A stretch of DNA of 64,000 nt from CAYUYV01 sp964522525 (GTDB lineage: Bacteria; Pseudomonadota; Alphaproteobacteria; JAJFIK01), in the NCBI GenBank assembly GCA_964522525.1, contig CAZFWG010000004.1:1-64000 (forward strand), read 5' to 3'. This document shows, piece after piece, positions 49,986 to 58,402 of the stretch. Both the position numbers and the translations under genes were made by a program. Positions within the stretch are counted from its first letter, which is position 1; every line of letters begins with the position of its first letter. The notes under the pieces are model-generated. The model was given only the letters and a program-made list of their open reading frames with translations. It made no database searches and was not told where the DNA came from.

Positions 49986-51074
49986 ATGCGCAAGTCCTTC
50001 ATTCAGGTCGCCAAGGGCCGTTACCCCCGCCAGGCCCATGCGGATCTCGACGGGCTCAAGGATGACGAAATCAGCCGGTTGGGCTTTGACGGACGTTCGG
50101 CCCAGCTGTTCCGGCGTCACGATCCTACCCAGGTTCGCGCCACCGGTTCCTTGCGCAACCGGACGGCGTTCTCAGACAAGCTGACGCCCAGCGACTTGGA
50201 AGACCCGCGCGGCGAGCCCCTGCTCCTGCTGCACAATCAGGATTGCCGCATCTATCTGAGCCGCCGGCGTGAGATGCCGCCCTTTTTCGAGCGCAATGTG
50301 AACGGGGACCTCCTGTTCTTTGTCCATAAGGGCACCGGGGTCTTCGAGACGGAATTCGGCCCCTTGCGCTACCGGCCCGGCGATTATGTCGGCATTCCGA
50401 AATCCGCGAATTATCGTCTTCGTCCGGACACTCAGGACAATCTGTTCTTCATTATCCAGACGAATGGCAATATGGAGTTTCCTGATTTCGGCGTGTTCGG
50501 ACGTCAGGCGCCCCTCGACGTGACCCTGATCGAGATTCCCGATCCCCAGGTCCTGGATGATCCGGACCATGGGGAATGGGAAATCCGCGTCACCCATGGG
50601 GAGGAAACCTCCTCCTTCTTCCAGGACTTCCACCCTTGCGATGTGGAAGGATGGAAGGGCGATCTGTTTCCTTTCCGGTTCAACATGGAGGACTGGAACC
50701 CGGTCCTGTCCGACGGCGTCCACCTGCCCCCGCCGGTGCACATGTTCATGCAGGCCGAAGGCGTGGTCATGGTGCATTTCCTGCCCCGCCGGGCGGAGTC
50801 GCGCAAAGGCGCGGAACGGGTGCCCTGGTATCATCGCAATGCGGATTATGACGAGGTGACGTTCGTCCATGGCGGCACGTTTTTCGGCGCGCCCATGCCG
50901 GCCGGTCTCATCATGCACACCCCGCAAGGGCTCCATCACGGGGTGCCGGAGCCGGTGCGGGAACATGTGCGGGCCAATTGGCAGGAGAACGAACGGGTCG
51001 AATGGCAGATCTATGCCATCGATGTGGCCAAGCCCCTGACGCCGACGGATGCCCTGACCGCTTTCGACAAATAA
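49986..51074 (+). CDS. Homogentisate 1,2-dioxygenase-like cupin
   Basis: A 362-residue protein from ATG 49986 with GGGAGG upstream. The second half has the iron-site pattern of homogentisate dioxygenase: PWYHRNADYDE (His283, Glu290) and, further on, MHTPQGLHHGVPE (His317/His318). The human enzyme uses His335, Glu341 and His371 in PYYHRN...SEF...TPHGPD. Glu here is one residue further than in the canonical spacing. It is shorter than HmgA (about 430), so it may open a related ring or enediol rather than homogentisate. Followed 27 bases later by an alpha/beta hydrolase. Confidence 0.8.
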   Translation: MRKSFIQVAKGRYPRQAHADLDGLKDDEISRLGFDGRSAQLFRRHDPTQVRATGSLRNRTAFSDKLTPSDLEDPRGEPLLLLHNQDCRIYLSRRREMPPFFERNVNGDLLFFVHKGTGVFETEFGPLRYRPGDYVGIPKSANYRLRPDTQDNLFFIIQTNGNMEFPDFGVFGRQAPLDVTLIEIPDPQVLDDPDHGEWEIRVTHGEETSSFFQDFHPCDVEGWKGDLFPFRFNMEDWNPVLSDGVHLPPPVHMFMQAEGVVMVHFLPRRAESRKGAERVPWYHRNADYDEVTFVHGGTFFGAPMPAGLIMHTPQGLHHGVPEPVREHVRANWQENERVEWQIYAIDVAKPLTPTDALTAFDK

Positions 51075-51101
51075 CCACTGACAACAGACTCGGGGAAAAC
51101 C

Positions 51102-52295
51102 ATGAGCCGTCACGAAATCATCCGCGAACCCTACGGCATCCTGTTTCAGGAACAGGCGGCCTTCAAAGACGTCTATGGCGGCGAGACCGGCTTCGTCTTT
51201 CTGGAATGTCTCCGCATACGGCCCAAGGATCGGGATTCGAAGTCGGTCATCGTCTTCTCCCATCCCACCGGGCGCGGCGCCTGGCTGCCCATCTGCACCG
51301 CGCTCGCCCATGCGGGTTTCCATGTCGTCTTTGTCGGGACCCGGTACGCCGGCAGCGACCACGCCCTGACCATGGAAAAATGCGTGGTCGATCTGGGCCA
51401 GGGCATTGCCGACATGAAAAAGCGGTTCGGCTATGAGCGGGTAATCCTGGGCGGCTGGAGCGGCGGCGGCTCCCTGTCCCTTTATTATCAGGAGCAGTCC
51501 CTCAATCCCTCCGTGACCGCCACGCCCGCCGGCGATCCGCCCGATCTGACCAAGGAAACGCTACCGCCCGCCGATGCGGTCATGTTGCTTGCCGCCCATG
51601 TCAGCCGCGCCGTCACGCTGACCGAATGGATCGATCCGGCGATCGGGAATGAAAATGATCCGTTCACACGGGATCCAGCGCTTGATCTCTACAGCCCTGG
51701 CGGGGTCAAGCCACCCTATACGGAGGATTTCCTCGCGACCTATCGGGAGGCGCAGGTCACGCGCAACCGGCGCATCACGACCTGGGTCGAAAACATGTTG
51801 GCGGAACGCCAGGCCGCCGAAGGTCCGGGCGCTGAATTCGGGTTCGTGGTGCATGGCACCATGGCCGATCCGCGCTGGCTCGACCCGGCGGTCGATCCCA
51901 ATGACCGGGTCCCCGGCACCTGTTATCTGGGTGATCCGAAAGTGGTCAATATGGGCCCCGTGGGCCTTGCCCGTTTCACGACCCTGCGCTCCTGGCTGTC
52001 CCAATGGAGCTATGACCGGTCCGGGGCCAATGGTCTCGTGAATGCCGCCCATGTGGGCGTGCCGGTCCTTGTCGTCTCCAACACGGCCGACAATGCCTGC
52101 ACGCCGAGCCACGCCACGCGTCTTTATGACGCCGTGGGGCACCCGGACAAGAGTTTCGTCGAAGTCCAGGGCGCCACCCATTACTATGCGGGCCAACCGA
52201 ACCATTTGGGCCAGTGCGTGGCCACCTGCGCCGACTGGCTTCACCGCCGGAACCTGGAGTCGATCACCGTGCCCGGCAGCCTGCTATCGGGCTGA
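51102..52295 (+). CDS. Alpha/beta hydrolase
   Basis: A 397-residue hydrolase with nucleophile elbow GGWSGGGSL (Ser120), an acid candidate in VVSNTADNACTPSHA and the catalytic His in GATHYYAGQ. The region around 50-60 (VIVFSHPTGRGAWLP) would form the oxyanion part. The gene starts 27 bases after the dioxygenase-like gene on the same strand, so a ring-opened or esterified product of that enzyme is a plausible substrate. No signal peptide is seen, so it is cytosolic. Confidence 0.85.
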   Translation: MSRHEIIREPYGILFQEQAAFKDVYGGETGFVFLECLRIRPKDRDSKSVIVFSHPTGRGAWLPICTALAHAGFHVVFVGTRYAGSDHALTMEKCVVDLGQGIADMKKRFGYERVILGGWSGGGSLSLYYQEQSLNPSVTATPAGDPPDLTKETLPPADAVMLLAAHVSRAVTLTEWIDPAIGNENDPFTRDPALDLYSPGGVKPPYTEDFLATYREAQVTRNRRITTWVENMLAERQAAEGPGAEFGFVVHGTMADPRWLDPAVDPNDRVPGTCYLGDPKVVNMGPVGLARFTTLRSWLSQWSYDRSGANGLVNAAHVGVPVLVVSNTADNACTPSHATRLYDAVGHPDKSFVEVQGATHYYAGQPNHLGQCVATCADWLHRRNLESITVPGSLLSG

Positions 52296-52339
52296 CGGGC
52301 CTGGACGTCCTTGGGGGGATCAAATCGTGGAGCCGCACC

Positions 52340-53095
52340 ATGCCTTCCTCCGAAGAGCTTAGAGCCCAGGCTGAATCCGCCATCGATGCCATGCTGGCCA
52401 AACCGGGTTTCGAGGATCTGGGCCCCGACCGCGCCAGCCTTATCGACACGCTCTACACCTATCTGCGCGTCAAGGACAGCTATTGGCCCTGGGATTGGTG
52501 GACGGCCAACCGGCTTCTCGAAACCCTGCGCGACGCCTTCGGCCAGACCACCTTCGCCAAGCCGCCAACGGCCCCACCCCCGCTGGCCGAAAGTACCGAC
52601 CCCGGCGAGCCCCTGAGCGATGACTATGTGGAAGCCGTCGCGGCCCTGACCATCGACGTCATCGTCCTCGTCTCCACCATCCTGCCGGCGGGCCGCATCC
52701 GACGGGGCACGATCACGGCGGCCGTGGACGATCTCCATGAACTCATTCGGGCAAACCCCGGGACCTTCCGCGCCTTCGCCCAACGGCTCGTCAGCCTACG
52801 CCGCATCGACCTGTCGAATCCAAGCGTGGCGACGGCGGAGGAAATCTACGACATCCTGTCCACGGCCCTGTCCGAACTGAACAGTGAAATCGGTCTGCAA
52901 CGCATCCTGGGCGTGATCTTCACCTCCCTCAGCCCGGGCGAAATCGCCGAGATCGCCGGATATATGCTCCTGTCTGCTGCTTTACGTCTGATCCCCTGGT
53001 TGGGCGTTGTGCGTTATACGGTCAGTGTGGGTGACGCGGTGCGTCGGGTGCTCCAGAGGCTCGCCGAAGTCGAAGCCCTGCAGAATGGACCATGA
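52340..53095 (+). CDS. Unrecognised protein with C-terminal membrane segment
   Basis: A 251-residue protein from ATG 52340 (GGAG upstream); an earlier in-frame start at 52214 would overlap the hydrolase. I do not recognise it. The first 70 residues are mostly helical and charged, the middle is hydrophobic (ALTIDVIVLVSTILPAG), and the C-terminal part has a likely membrane segment (IAGYMLLSAALRLIPWLGVV). It is coupled to the following HEAT-like gene by an ATGA overlap, so the two products probably work together, perhaps as a membrane-associated pair. Confidence 0.6.
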   Translation: MPSSEELRAQAESAIDAMLAKPGFEDLGPDRASLIDTLYTYLRVKDSYWPWDWWTANRLLETLRDAFGQTTFAKPPTAPPPLAESTDPGEPLSDDYVEAVAALTIDVIVLVSTILPAGRIRRGTITAAVDDLHELIRANPGTFRAFAQRLVSLRRIDLSNPSVATAEEIYDILSTALSELNSEIGLQRILGVIFTSLSPGEIAEIAGYMLLSAALRLIPWLGVVRYTVSVGDAVRRVLQRLAEVEALQNGP

Positions 53096-53661
53096 ATGAT
53101 CCGGAGACCACTCTTGAGAACCAAACCGAAAGGATGAGGGAAGCGTTCGAAACCATGCTGGCTGGCGGGCACCCGAACTCCCTTGGCCGGACCCTTGAGG
53201 TCGTGGATCAGGCCCTGGGTGACCCGGACCGTTTTGCCGAACTCTTCGCCTGCTATCAAAGCGATGACCCGGTGATCCGCTTACGGACATCCAGCGCCTT
53301 GAAGCGTGTCGAAGACGAACGCCATGACCTGCTGGTACCGTATATCGATCGCCTGATCGAGGAAATCGGCGCCCTTGATCAGGCATCGGCCCAATGGACC
53401 TTGGCACAGCTTTTTGACCGACTGTCGCCGGACATGGACGAACGACAAAGGAGCGCCGCGCTTGGGATCATGAAACGGAATCTGTCCGCCCATGGGGACT
53501 GGATCGTCCTGAACACGACGATGGAAACCCTGTCATCCTGGGCACAAACCGATATCCGCCTGCGGACATGGCTGAAACCGCATCTGGACCGTCTTGCGAC
53601 GGACAGCCGCAAATCCGTAGCCGGAAGGGCCAGGAAGAAACTCCAGGCCCTCGATCTTTGA
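53092..53661 (+). CDS. HEAT-like repeat protein
   Basis: A 189-residue all-helical protein. Pairs of amphipathic helices such as DDPVIRLRTSSALKRVEDER and DERQRSAALGIMKRNLSAHG suggest HEAT/ARM-type repeats, which usually mediate protein contacts. No catalytic motif, signal or membrane segment. It overlaps the preceding gene by 4 bases. Function unknown. Confidence 0.6.
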   Translation: MNDPETTLENQTERMREAFETMLAGGHPNSLGRTLEVVDQALGDPDRFAELFACYQSDDPVIRLRTSSALKRVEDERHDLLVPYIDRLIEEIGALDQASAQWTLAQLFDRLSPDMDERQRSAALGIMKRNLSAHGDWIVLNTTMETLSSWAQTDIRLRTWLKPHLDRLATDSRKSVAGRARKKLQALDL

Positions 53662-53689
53662 GGAGACCGATCTTTTGGGAGGTAGTGTG

Positions 53690-55672
53690 ATGATCAAGAC
53701 GAACTCAAACCATTTCGCATGGAGAAGGGGCCTCGTTCTGGGGACCGTTCTTCTGATCACGACGAGCCCGATGGTTGCCGCGCAAGGTCCGGAACGGATC
53801 GAACGGGGCAATATCGTTACCGAGAACGTGCCGGACGTGCCCGACGCCCCGCGCGAGCGCCTGCGCCAGTACCAGAATATCCGCCCGGCAAGCTTCGTGG
53901 ATTGGAGCCAGGACGGAGAGAACCTTTTGATCAGCACCCGTTTTGGCGAGACGAGCCAGTTCCATCTGGTTGAACAGCCCCTGGGCGCCCGGCAGCAGCT
54001 CACCTTTTACGACGAGCCCGCCCGAGGCGGCGACTGGGCGCCGGAAGGAGGGCCAAACGGCTTCCTGTTCACCAAGGATGTGGGCGGTGCGGAAGTTTTC
54101 CGTCTCCACTATTTCGATATGGATACGGGTGCCGTCCGCATCTTGAGCAGCGAAGGGGCACGGGTCGAGGCCTATAGCTGGTCCGATGACGGATCCATGA
54201 TCATGTGGAACGAGACCACGACGGACTCCCCCGTCCGGCGCACCTTCATGGCGTCCAGTACGGCCACGGACAAGCCGGAACAAGTGTTCGAGGGTGAAGG
54301 CTATTGGCTGCCCGCCGGCCTGTCTCCGGACAACAAGCAGCTTCTCCTGTTCAACTATGTCTCGCGCAATGAGTCGACGATCCATCTGCTCGATCTCAAG
54401 AGTAAGGAAAGCACCCAGATCAATCCGAGCAATGAAAAAATCGCCTATGGCAGTGTGTTTTTCTCGGGCGATGGCAAGGCGCTCTATTATGTCGCCGACG
54501 AAGGATCGGAATTCCAGCAGCTCACACGCTATGAGCTCGGCTCGAACAAGAAAACCGTTCTGACCGGGGATATTCCGTGGGATGTTCAAGGCGCCTCCCT
54601 GTCACCGGATGGCAAGCTTCTGGTCTTCACGACCAATGAAGGGGGCCTCTCCAAACTCCATATCCGCGAGCCCGCCACGAATACGCCGGTCCCCGCCCCG
54701 GACTTGCCGCCCGGCCTTGTTGTTGGCGTCGGGTTCAGCCCGGACAGCCAGAAGATCGGCTTCACCCTGAACAGTGCCTCAGCGCCCTCCGATACCTATG
54801 TCTATGACCTGACGTCCAAGGCCCTCACGCGCTGGACCAAAGGCGAAGTGGGTGGTCTCGATACGGATGGATTTGTCAACCCGACACTGGTGCGCTTCCC
54901 GACCTTTGATGAAGTCGATGGCAAGGCGCGGGAAATTCCGGCCTTCCTGTTCAAGCCCCAAGAGGCGGAAGGGGCCGTCCCCGTTCTGATCAGCATTCAT
55001 GGCGGGCCTGAGGGGCAATACCGCCCGAGCTTCAATGCCTTTTTCCAGTATTTGACCAATGAACTGGGCATTGCCGTTCTGGCGCCGAATGTGCGGGGCT
55101 CGGCCGGGTATGGGAAAAGCTATCTTCAGCTTGACAATGGCTTCAAGCGGGAGGACTCGGTCAAGGATATCGGTGCGGCCCTCGACTGGATCGCCACGCG
55201 GGATGATCTTGACCAGGACAAGGTGATCGTCTTTGGCGGCTCCTATGGCGGCTATATGGTGCTTGCCTCCATGGTCAACTACAATGACCGCTTGGCGGGC
55301 GGTGTCGACATTGTCGGCATCTCCAATTTTGTGACTTTCCTCGAGAACACGAGCCCCTATCGCCAGGATCTTCGGCGCAGCGAATATGGTGATGAGCGGG
55401 ATCCGGAAATGCGTGCCCATCTGGAGAAGATCTCGCCCCTGAACAATGTGGACAAGATCCGCAAGCCCCTGTTCATCATTCAGGGCCTGAATGATCCGCG
55501 CGTACCCGTTACCGAATCCGAACAGATGCTCGACGCCGTGCGCGCCAATGGCGGCAAGGTCTGGTATCTCCTGGCGAAGGATGAGGGCCACGGGTTCCGG
55601 AAGAAATCGAACCGGGACTATCTGCTCGAAACGACGGTCCTGTTCCTCGAAGACGTCCTGGACCTGAAGTAA
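53690..55672 (+). CDS. S9-family prolyl oligopeptidase
   Basis: A 660-residue exported serine peptidase from ATG 53690 (GGGAGG upstream). An N-terminal signal (VLGTVLLITTSPMVAAQ) is followed by a beta-propeller domain of about 390 residues and a C-terminal alpha/beta hydrolase domain with catalytic Ser518 (GGSYGGYM), Asp602 (GLNDPRVP) and His634 (DEGHGF). S9 peptidases cut short peptides after proline or related residues, consistent with periplasmic peptide scavenging. A terminator follows. Its neighbours upstream are unrelated. Confidence 0.93.
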   Translation: MIKTNSNHFAWRRGLVLGTVLLITTSPMVAAQGPERIERGNIVTENVPDVPDAPRERLRQYQNIRPASFVDWSQDGENLLISTRFGETSQFHLVEQPLGARQQLTFYDEPARGGDWAPEGGPNGFLFTKDVGGAEVFRLHYFDMDTGAVRILSSEGARVEAYSWSDDGSMIMWNETTTDSPVRRTFMASSTATDKPEQVFEGEGYWLPAGLSPDNKQLLLFNYVSRNESTIHLLDLKSKESTQINPSNEKIAYGSVFFSGDGKALYYVADEGSEFQQLTRYELGSNKKTVLTGDIPWDVQGASLSPDGKLLVFTTNEGGLSKLHIREPATNTPVPAPDLPPGLVVGVGFSPDSQKIGFTLNSASAPSDTYVYDLTSKALTRWTKGEVGGLDTDGFVNPTLVRFPTFDEVDGKAREIPAFLFKPQEAEGAVPVLISIHGGPEGQYRPSFNAFFQYLTNELGIAVLAPNVRGSAGYGKSYLQLDNGFKREDSVKDIGAALDWIATRDDLDQDKVIVFGGSYGGYMVLASMVNYNDRLAGGVDIVGISNFVTFLENTSPYRQDLRRSEYGDERDPEMRAHLEKISPLNNVDKIRKPLFIIQGLNDPRVPVTESEQMLDAVRANGGKVWYLLAKDEGHGFRKKSNRDYLLETTVLFLEDVLDLK

Positions 55673-55695
55673 TCGGTCTGTCTCAGGATCCGATG

Positions 55696-55730
55696 AAGGG
55701 GTCGGCTTCTGCCGGCCCCTCTTCTCTTTT
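55696..55730 (+). terminator. Intrinsic terminator of the S9 peptidase gene
   Basis: A 10-bp stem with one G-T pair (55697-55706 with 55711-55720), a 4-base loop, then CTTCTCTTTT on the plus strand. It lies 25 bases after the stop codon. Confidence 0.85.
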
Positions 55731-55736
55731 CCCACC

Positions 55737-58178
55737 TTACTGTTGTGACGACGGGGGGGCGTCCCGGCTCACAGGCTCAGGCGGGGCAGACGAGGGCGGG
55801 GCGGACAATGTCCGAGGCCACTCCTTGACATGGAGATCCTGTTGCGGGAACGGGATCTCGATGTCCGCTTCCCGGAACTTCTCGATAATGGCAAAGCGCA
55901 AGGCACTCCGCGTGCCGAGCGCATTGTCATTGTCCCGCACATAGGCGCGCAGCTCGAAATCGAGTGAGCTGCTCCCGAAGTCCGCGAAATAGACAAAGGG
56001 CTTTGGCCAGGTCACGATGTTGTCGTTTTCACTGGCGCATTCCAGCAAAACCCGTTCCACCTTTCGCACGTCTGCGCTGTAGGACACCCCGACCGCAATG
56101 GTCAGACGGGCGAGCTTGTCCCGATGGCTCCAGTTTGAAACGGAGGAGGAAATGATCTCCGCATTGGGAATGATGATCGACTGACGCTCAAAAGTCTCGA
56201 TCTCGGTGGCCCGTACACTGATGCGCTTGACAATCCCCTCGCCCACACTCGTCACGATCCAATCCCCCACCTTGATGGGACGCTCGAACAGCAAGATCAG
56301 CCCGGAGACGAAATTGTTGACAATGCTCTGGAGCCCAAAACCGATACCGACAGAAAGTGCACCGGCGATGATCGCCAGGTTCGACAGATCAAAGCCTGCG
56401 GCGCTGACGGCCAGCAGGAAGGCCAGCAGAAACCCGAAATAGCCCACCAGGGTCTTCAGGGAATTGCGGGCCCCGAAATTAAGATGGGTCTTGGGGAAAA
56501 TGCGTTTTTCCAGCGTCTGCTGGATGAAGCGGGTCAGGACCAGACCGATCGCGAACAGAACGATGGCGGACAAAAAATCGCTGAAGGAAATCGTCACCGG
56601 GCCGATCTTGACGCCTTCGAGCGCCTGCAATGCAAGGGCGCGAATGTCAGCCCAGGCCGCGCCGAGCACAAGCAGCGCCAAGGGGATCAGGATGACCGCC
56701 AGCACCGTGTCGATGGCAAGGCCCACCCAGAACCCCAGAAAGGACTCGGCTTTCTCCGCCTCTTCCCCTGCGCCTTGTCGCCGACGCCACTCCTGGGACT
56801 GGTCGATGACCCGCTGGGCAAGGCTCTGGCAGAAGCCACGCAGCAGATAGAACAACAAGAGAAGGGCCGCCAGATAGACGCCCTTTTCCACCATGTAGCG
56901 CGCCAAAGCCGCATAGCCGAGGAGGGCCGCGGCCACGATGACGGCGGCAAAAACCAGAATGCTGAGACGCAGTCTCTCATGCCATTGGGGCGCAGGCGGA
57001 TTTTCCTCGCCCTTGGCACGCTCCGGAGCCTGCCAGAGCCCGCGATAGGACAAGGGCAGCACGACAAGCGCGACCGCCACCGAGAGAATGAAACTTTGGG
57101 CCACGGCGAGGTCCAACCCCGCCTCCAGGGCATCGGCGCCCTTTCGCACCACAAGGTCGGCGGAAACAAGAATGAGGCACGCGGTCAGCGCCCACGATAG
57201 CCCCCGCGCCTGCCCATCCGTCAGGGAAAGGGGTCGCAAATGGGGTGTTTTCGGAGCAAAAACAGCCTTTGCGAGACCATGTCCAATAAAAGTGACGAAA
57301 ACGGCGAGCACAAGAGAATCGGCGATGGGACGTGTCTCGACCGTCACCAGATTCTGGAACTCGGCCACGGCAAACAGCACAAGAAGACCCACGGTGATCG
57401 CGCCCGCCCGGTTGAAGAACCGCGCCAGGGCAATGCCGAACAGCCAGGCGGGCTCATCGGAATGGCCTCCCAGGAGGCGTGAAAGATGGGCGCTGATCAT
57501 CAAGCGCACCGGCCAGGCCAGAACGACGACGAACAGCACGCCGCCGATCAGTGTGGCGAGGGCGAGATTGGGGCGGCCCGCCTGCTCCTGGACGCTGAAC
57601 CATGTCTTCGCCGCGTCCACGGTCTGGACCAGGCCTTCCCTGAAACCGTTGGCCGCGCCTTGCCAGACGGCGGGGGACAGGGGCCAGGGGCCACGTTCAA
57701 GAATGTGATCGAGGAAGCGGGCACGGGACAGGGCCGCAAGGCGCTTGTCCAGCAACAGAATCTGAGCATCAAGCACATTGACCCGCCGCTCAAGCCCGGC
57801 GAGACGGGCCAGCCGCTCCTCCAGGTCCTTGCGTTCCGCCGCGATATCGTCGGGTTCCGGGTCTTCCCCCTCCGCCGGCGCAGGCCCCAAAGCGCCGAGA
57901 GACGCCTGTTTGGTTTCCTTGAGGGGGATGATGGCCTGCATCAGAGCCCCTAGACGGCGATCGATATCGTTCAGCTCGTCGCGCATGGCGGTGATGCTGA
58001 GTTCTTCCGGATCCGCGGCCTCAATACTCTCTTTCAGGGCCTCAAACTCGGCATTGATGGCGTCGAGCGCCTCCTCGATACCCTTGGAGTCGAGCATCAG
58101 CTCGAACTGGGCCCCGGCGGGAGGGGAGAGGCCCAGGACGACGAACATCAAAGCAAGGGAAACGATGCGACGGAGCAT
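55737..58178 (-). CDS. MscS-type mechanosensitive channel, large form
   Basis: An 813-residue protein from ATG 58178. A signal peptide (LALMFVVLGLSPPAGAQ) is followed by a periplasmic coiled-coil region of about 180 residues, some ten membrane helices and a C-terminal MscS core with the pore-lining helix (SVGIGFGLQSIVNNFVSGLILLF) and the beta domain (VKRISVRATEIETFERQSIIIPNAEI). This layout fits MscK/MscM-like large channels that release osmolytes on hypo-osmotic shock. The C-terminus is proline/serine-rich. Ribosome site is weak. Confidence 0.9.
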   Translation of the reverse strand: MLRRIVSLALMFVVLGLSPPAGAQFELMLDSKGIEEALDAINAEFEALKESIEAADPEELSITAMRDELNDIDRRLGALMQAIIPLKETKQASLGALGPAPAEGEDPEPDDIAAERKDLEERLARLAGLERRVNVLDAQILLLDKRLAALSRARFLDHILERGPWPLSPAVWQGAANGFREGLVQTVDAAKTWFSVQEQAGRPNLALATLIGGVLFVVVLAWPVRLMISAHLSRLLGGHSDEPAWLFGIALARFFNRAGAITVGLLVLFAVAEFQNLVTVETRPIADSLVLAVFVTFIGHGLAKAVFAPKTPHLRPLSLTDGQARGLSWALTACLILVSADLVVRKGADALEAGLDLAVAQSFILSVAVALVVLPLSYRGLWQAPERAKGEENPPAPQWHERLRLSILVFAAVIVAAALLGYAALARYMVEKGVYLAALLLLFYLLRGFCQSLAQRVIDQSQEWRRRQGAGEEAEKAESFLGFWVGLAIDTVLAVILIPLALLVLGAAWADIRALALQALEGVKIGPVTISFSDFLSAIVLFAIGLVLTRFIQQTLEKRIFPKTHLNFGARNSLKTLVGYFGFLLAFLLAVSAAGFDLSNLAIIAGALSVGIGFGLQSIVNNFVSGLILLFERPIKVGDWIVTSVGEGIVKRISVRATEIETFERQSIIIPNAEIISSSVSNWSHRDKLARLTIAVGVSYSADVRKVERVLLECASENDNIVTWPKPFVYFADFGSSSLDFELRAYVRDNDNALGTRSALRFAIIEKFREADIEIPFPQQDLHVKEWPRTLSAPPSSAPPEPVSRDAPPSSQQ

Positions 58179-58402
58179 GATCACGGTCGTGACTTCTCTG
58201 TGAAAGACGAACCCATTGAAAGAGTAACGCAACCCCCTGGGCGACCGGTCGCGGTTCAAGACAACCGGGCGCCCGCCATGGCGCGATATGCACGGACAAA
58301 ACTGCGGCGGCAATAAGGGGCCATGAGCGTTTCATCCCTGCCCTTAACGGACCGTATGCGGCTAGAATATCGCATGTATTGCAGCATGGGTTTGCTTTCG
58401 TG

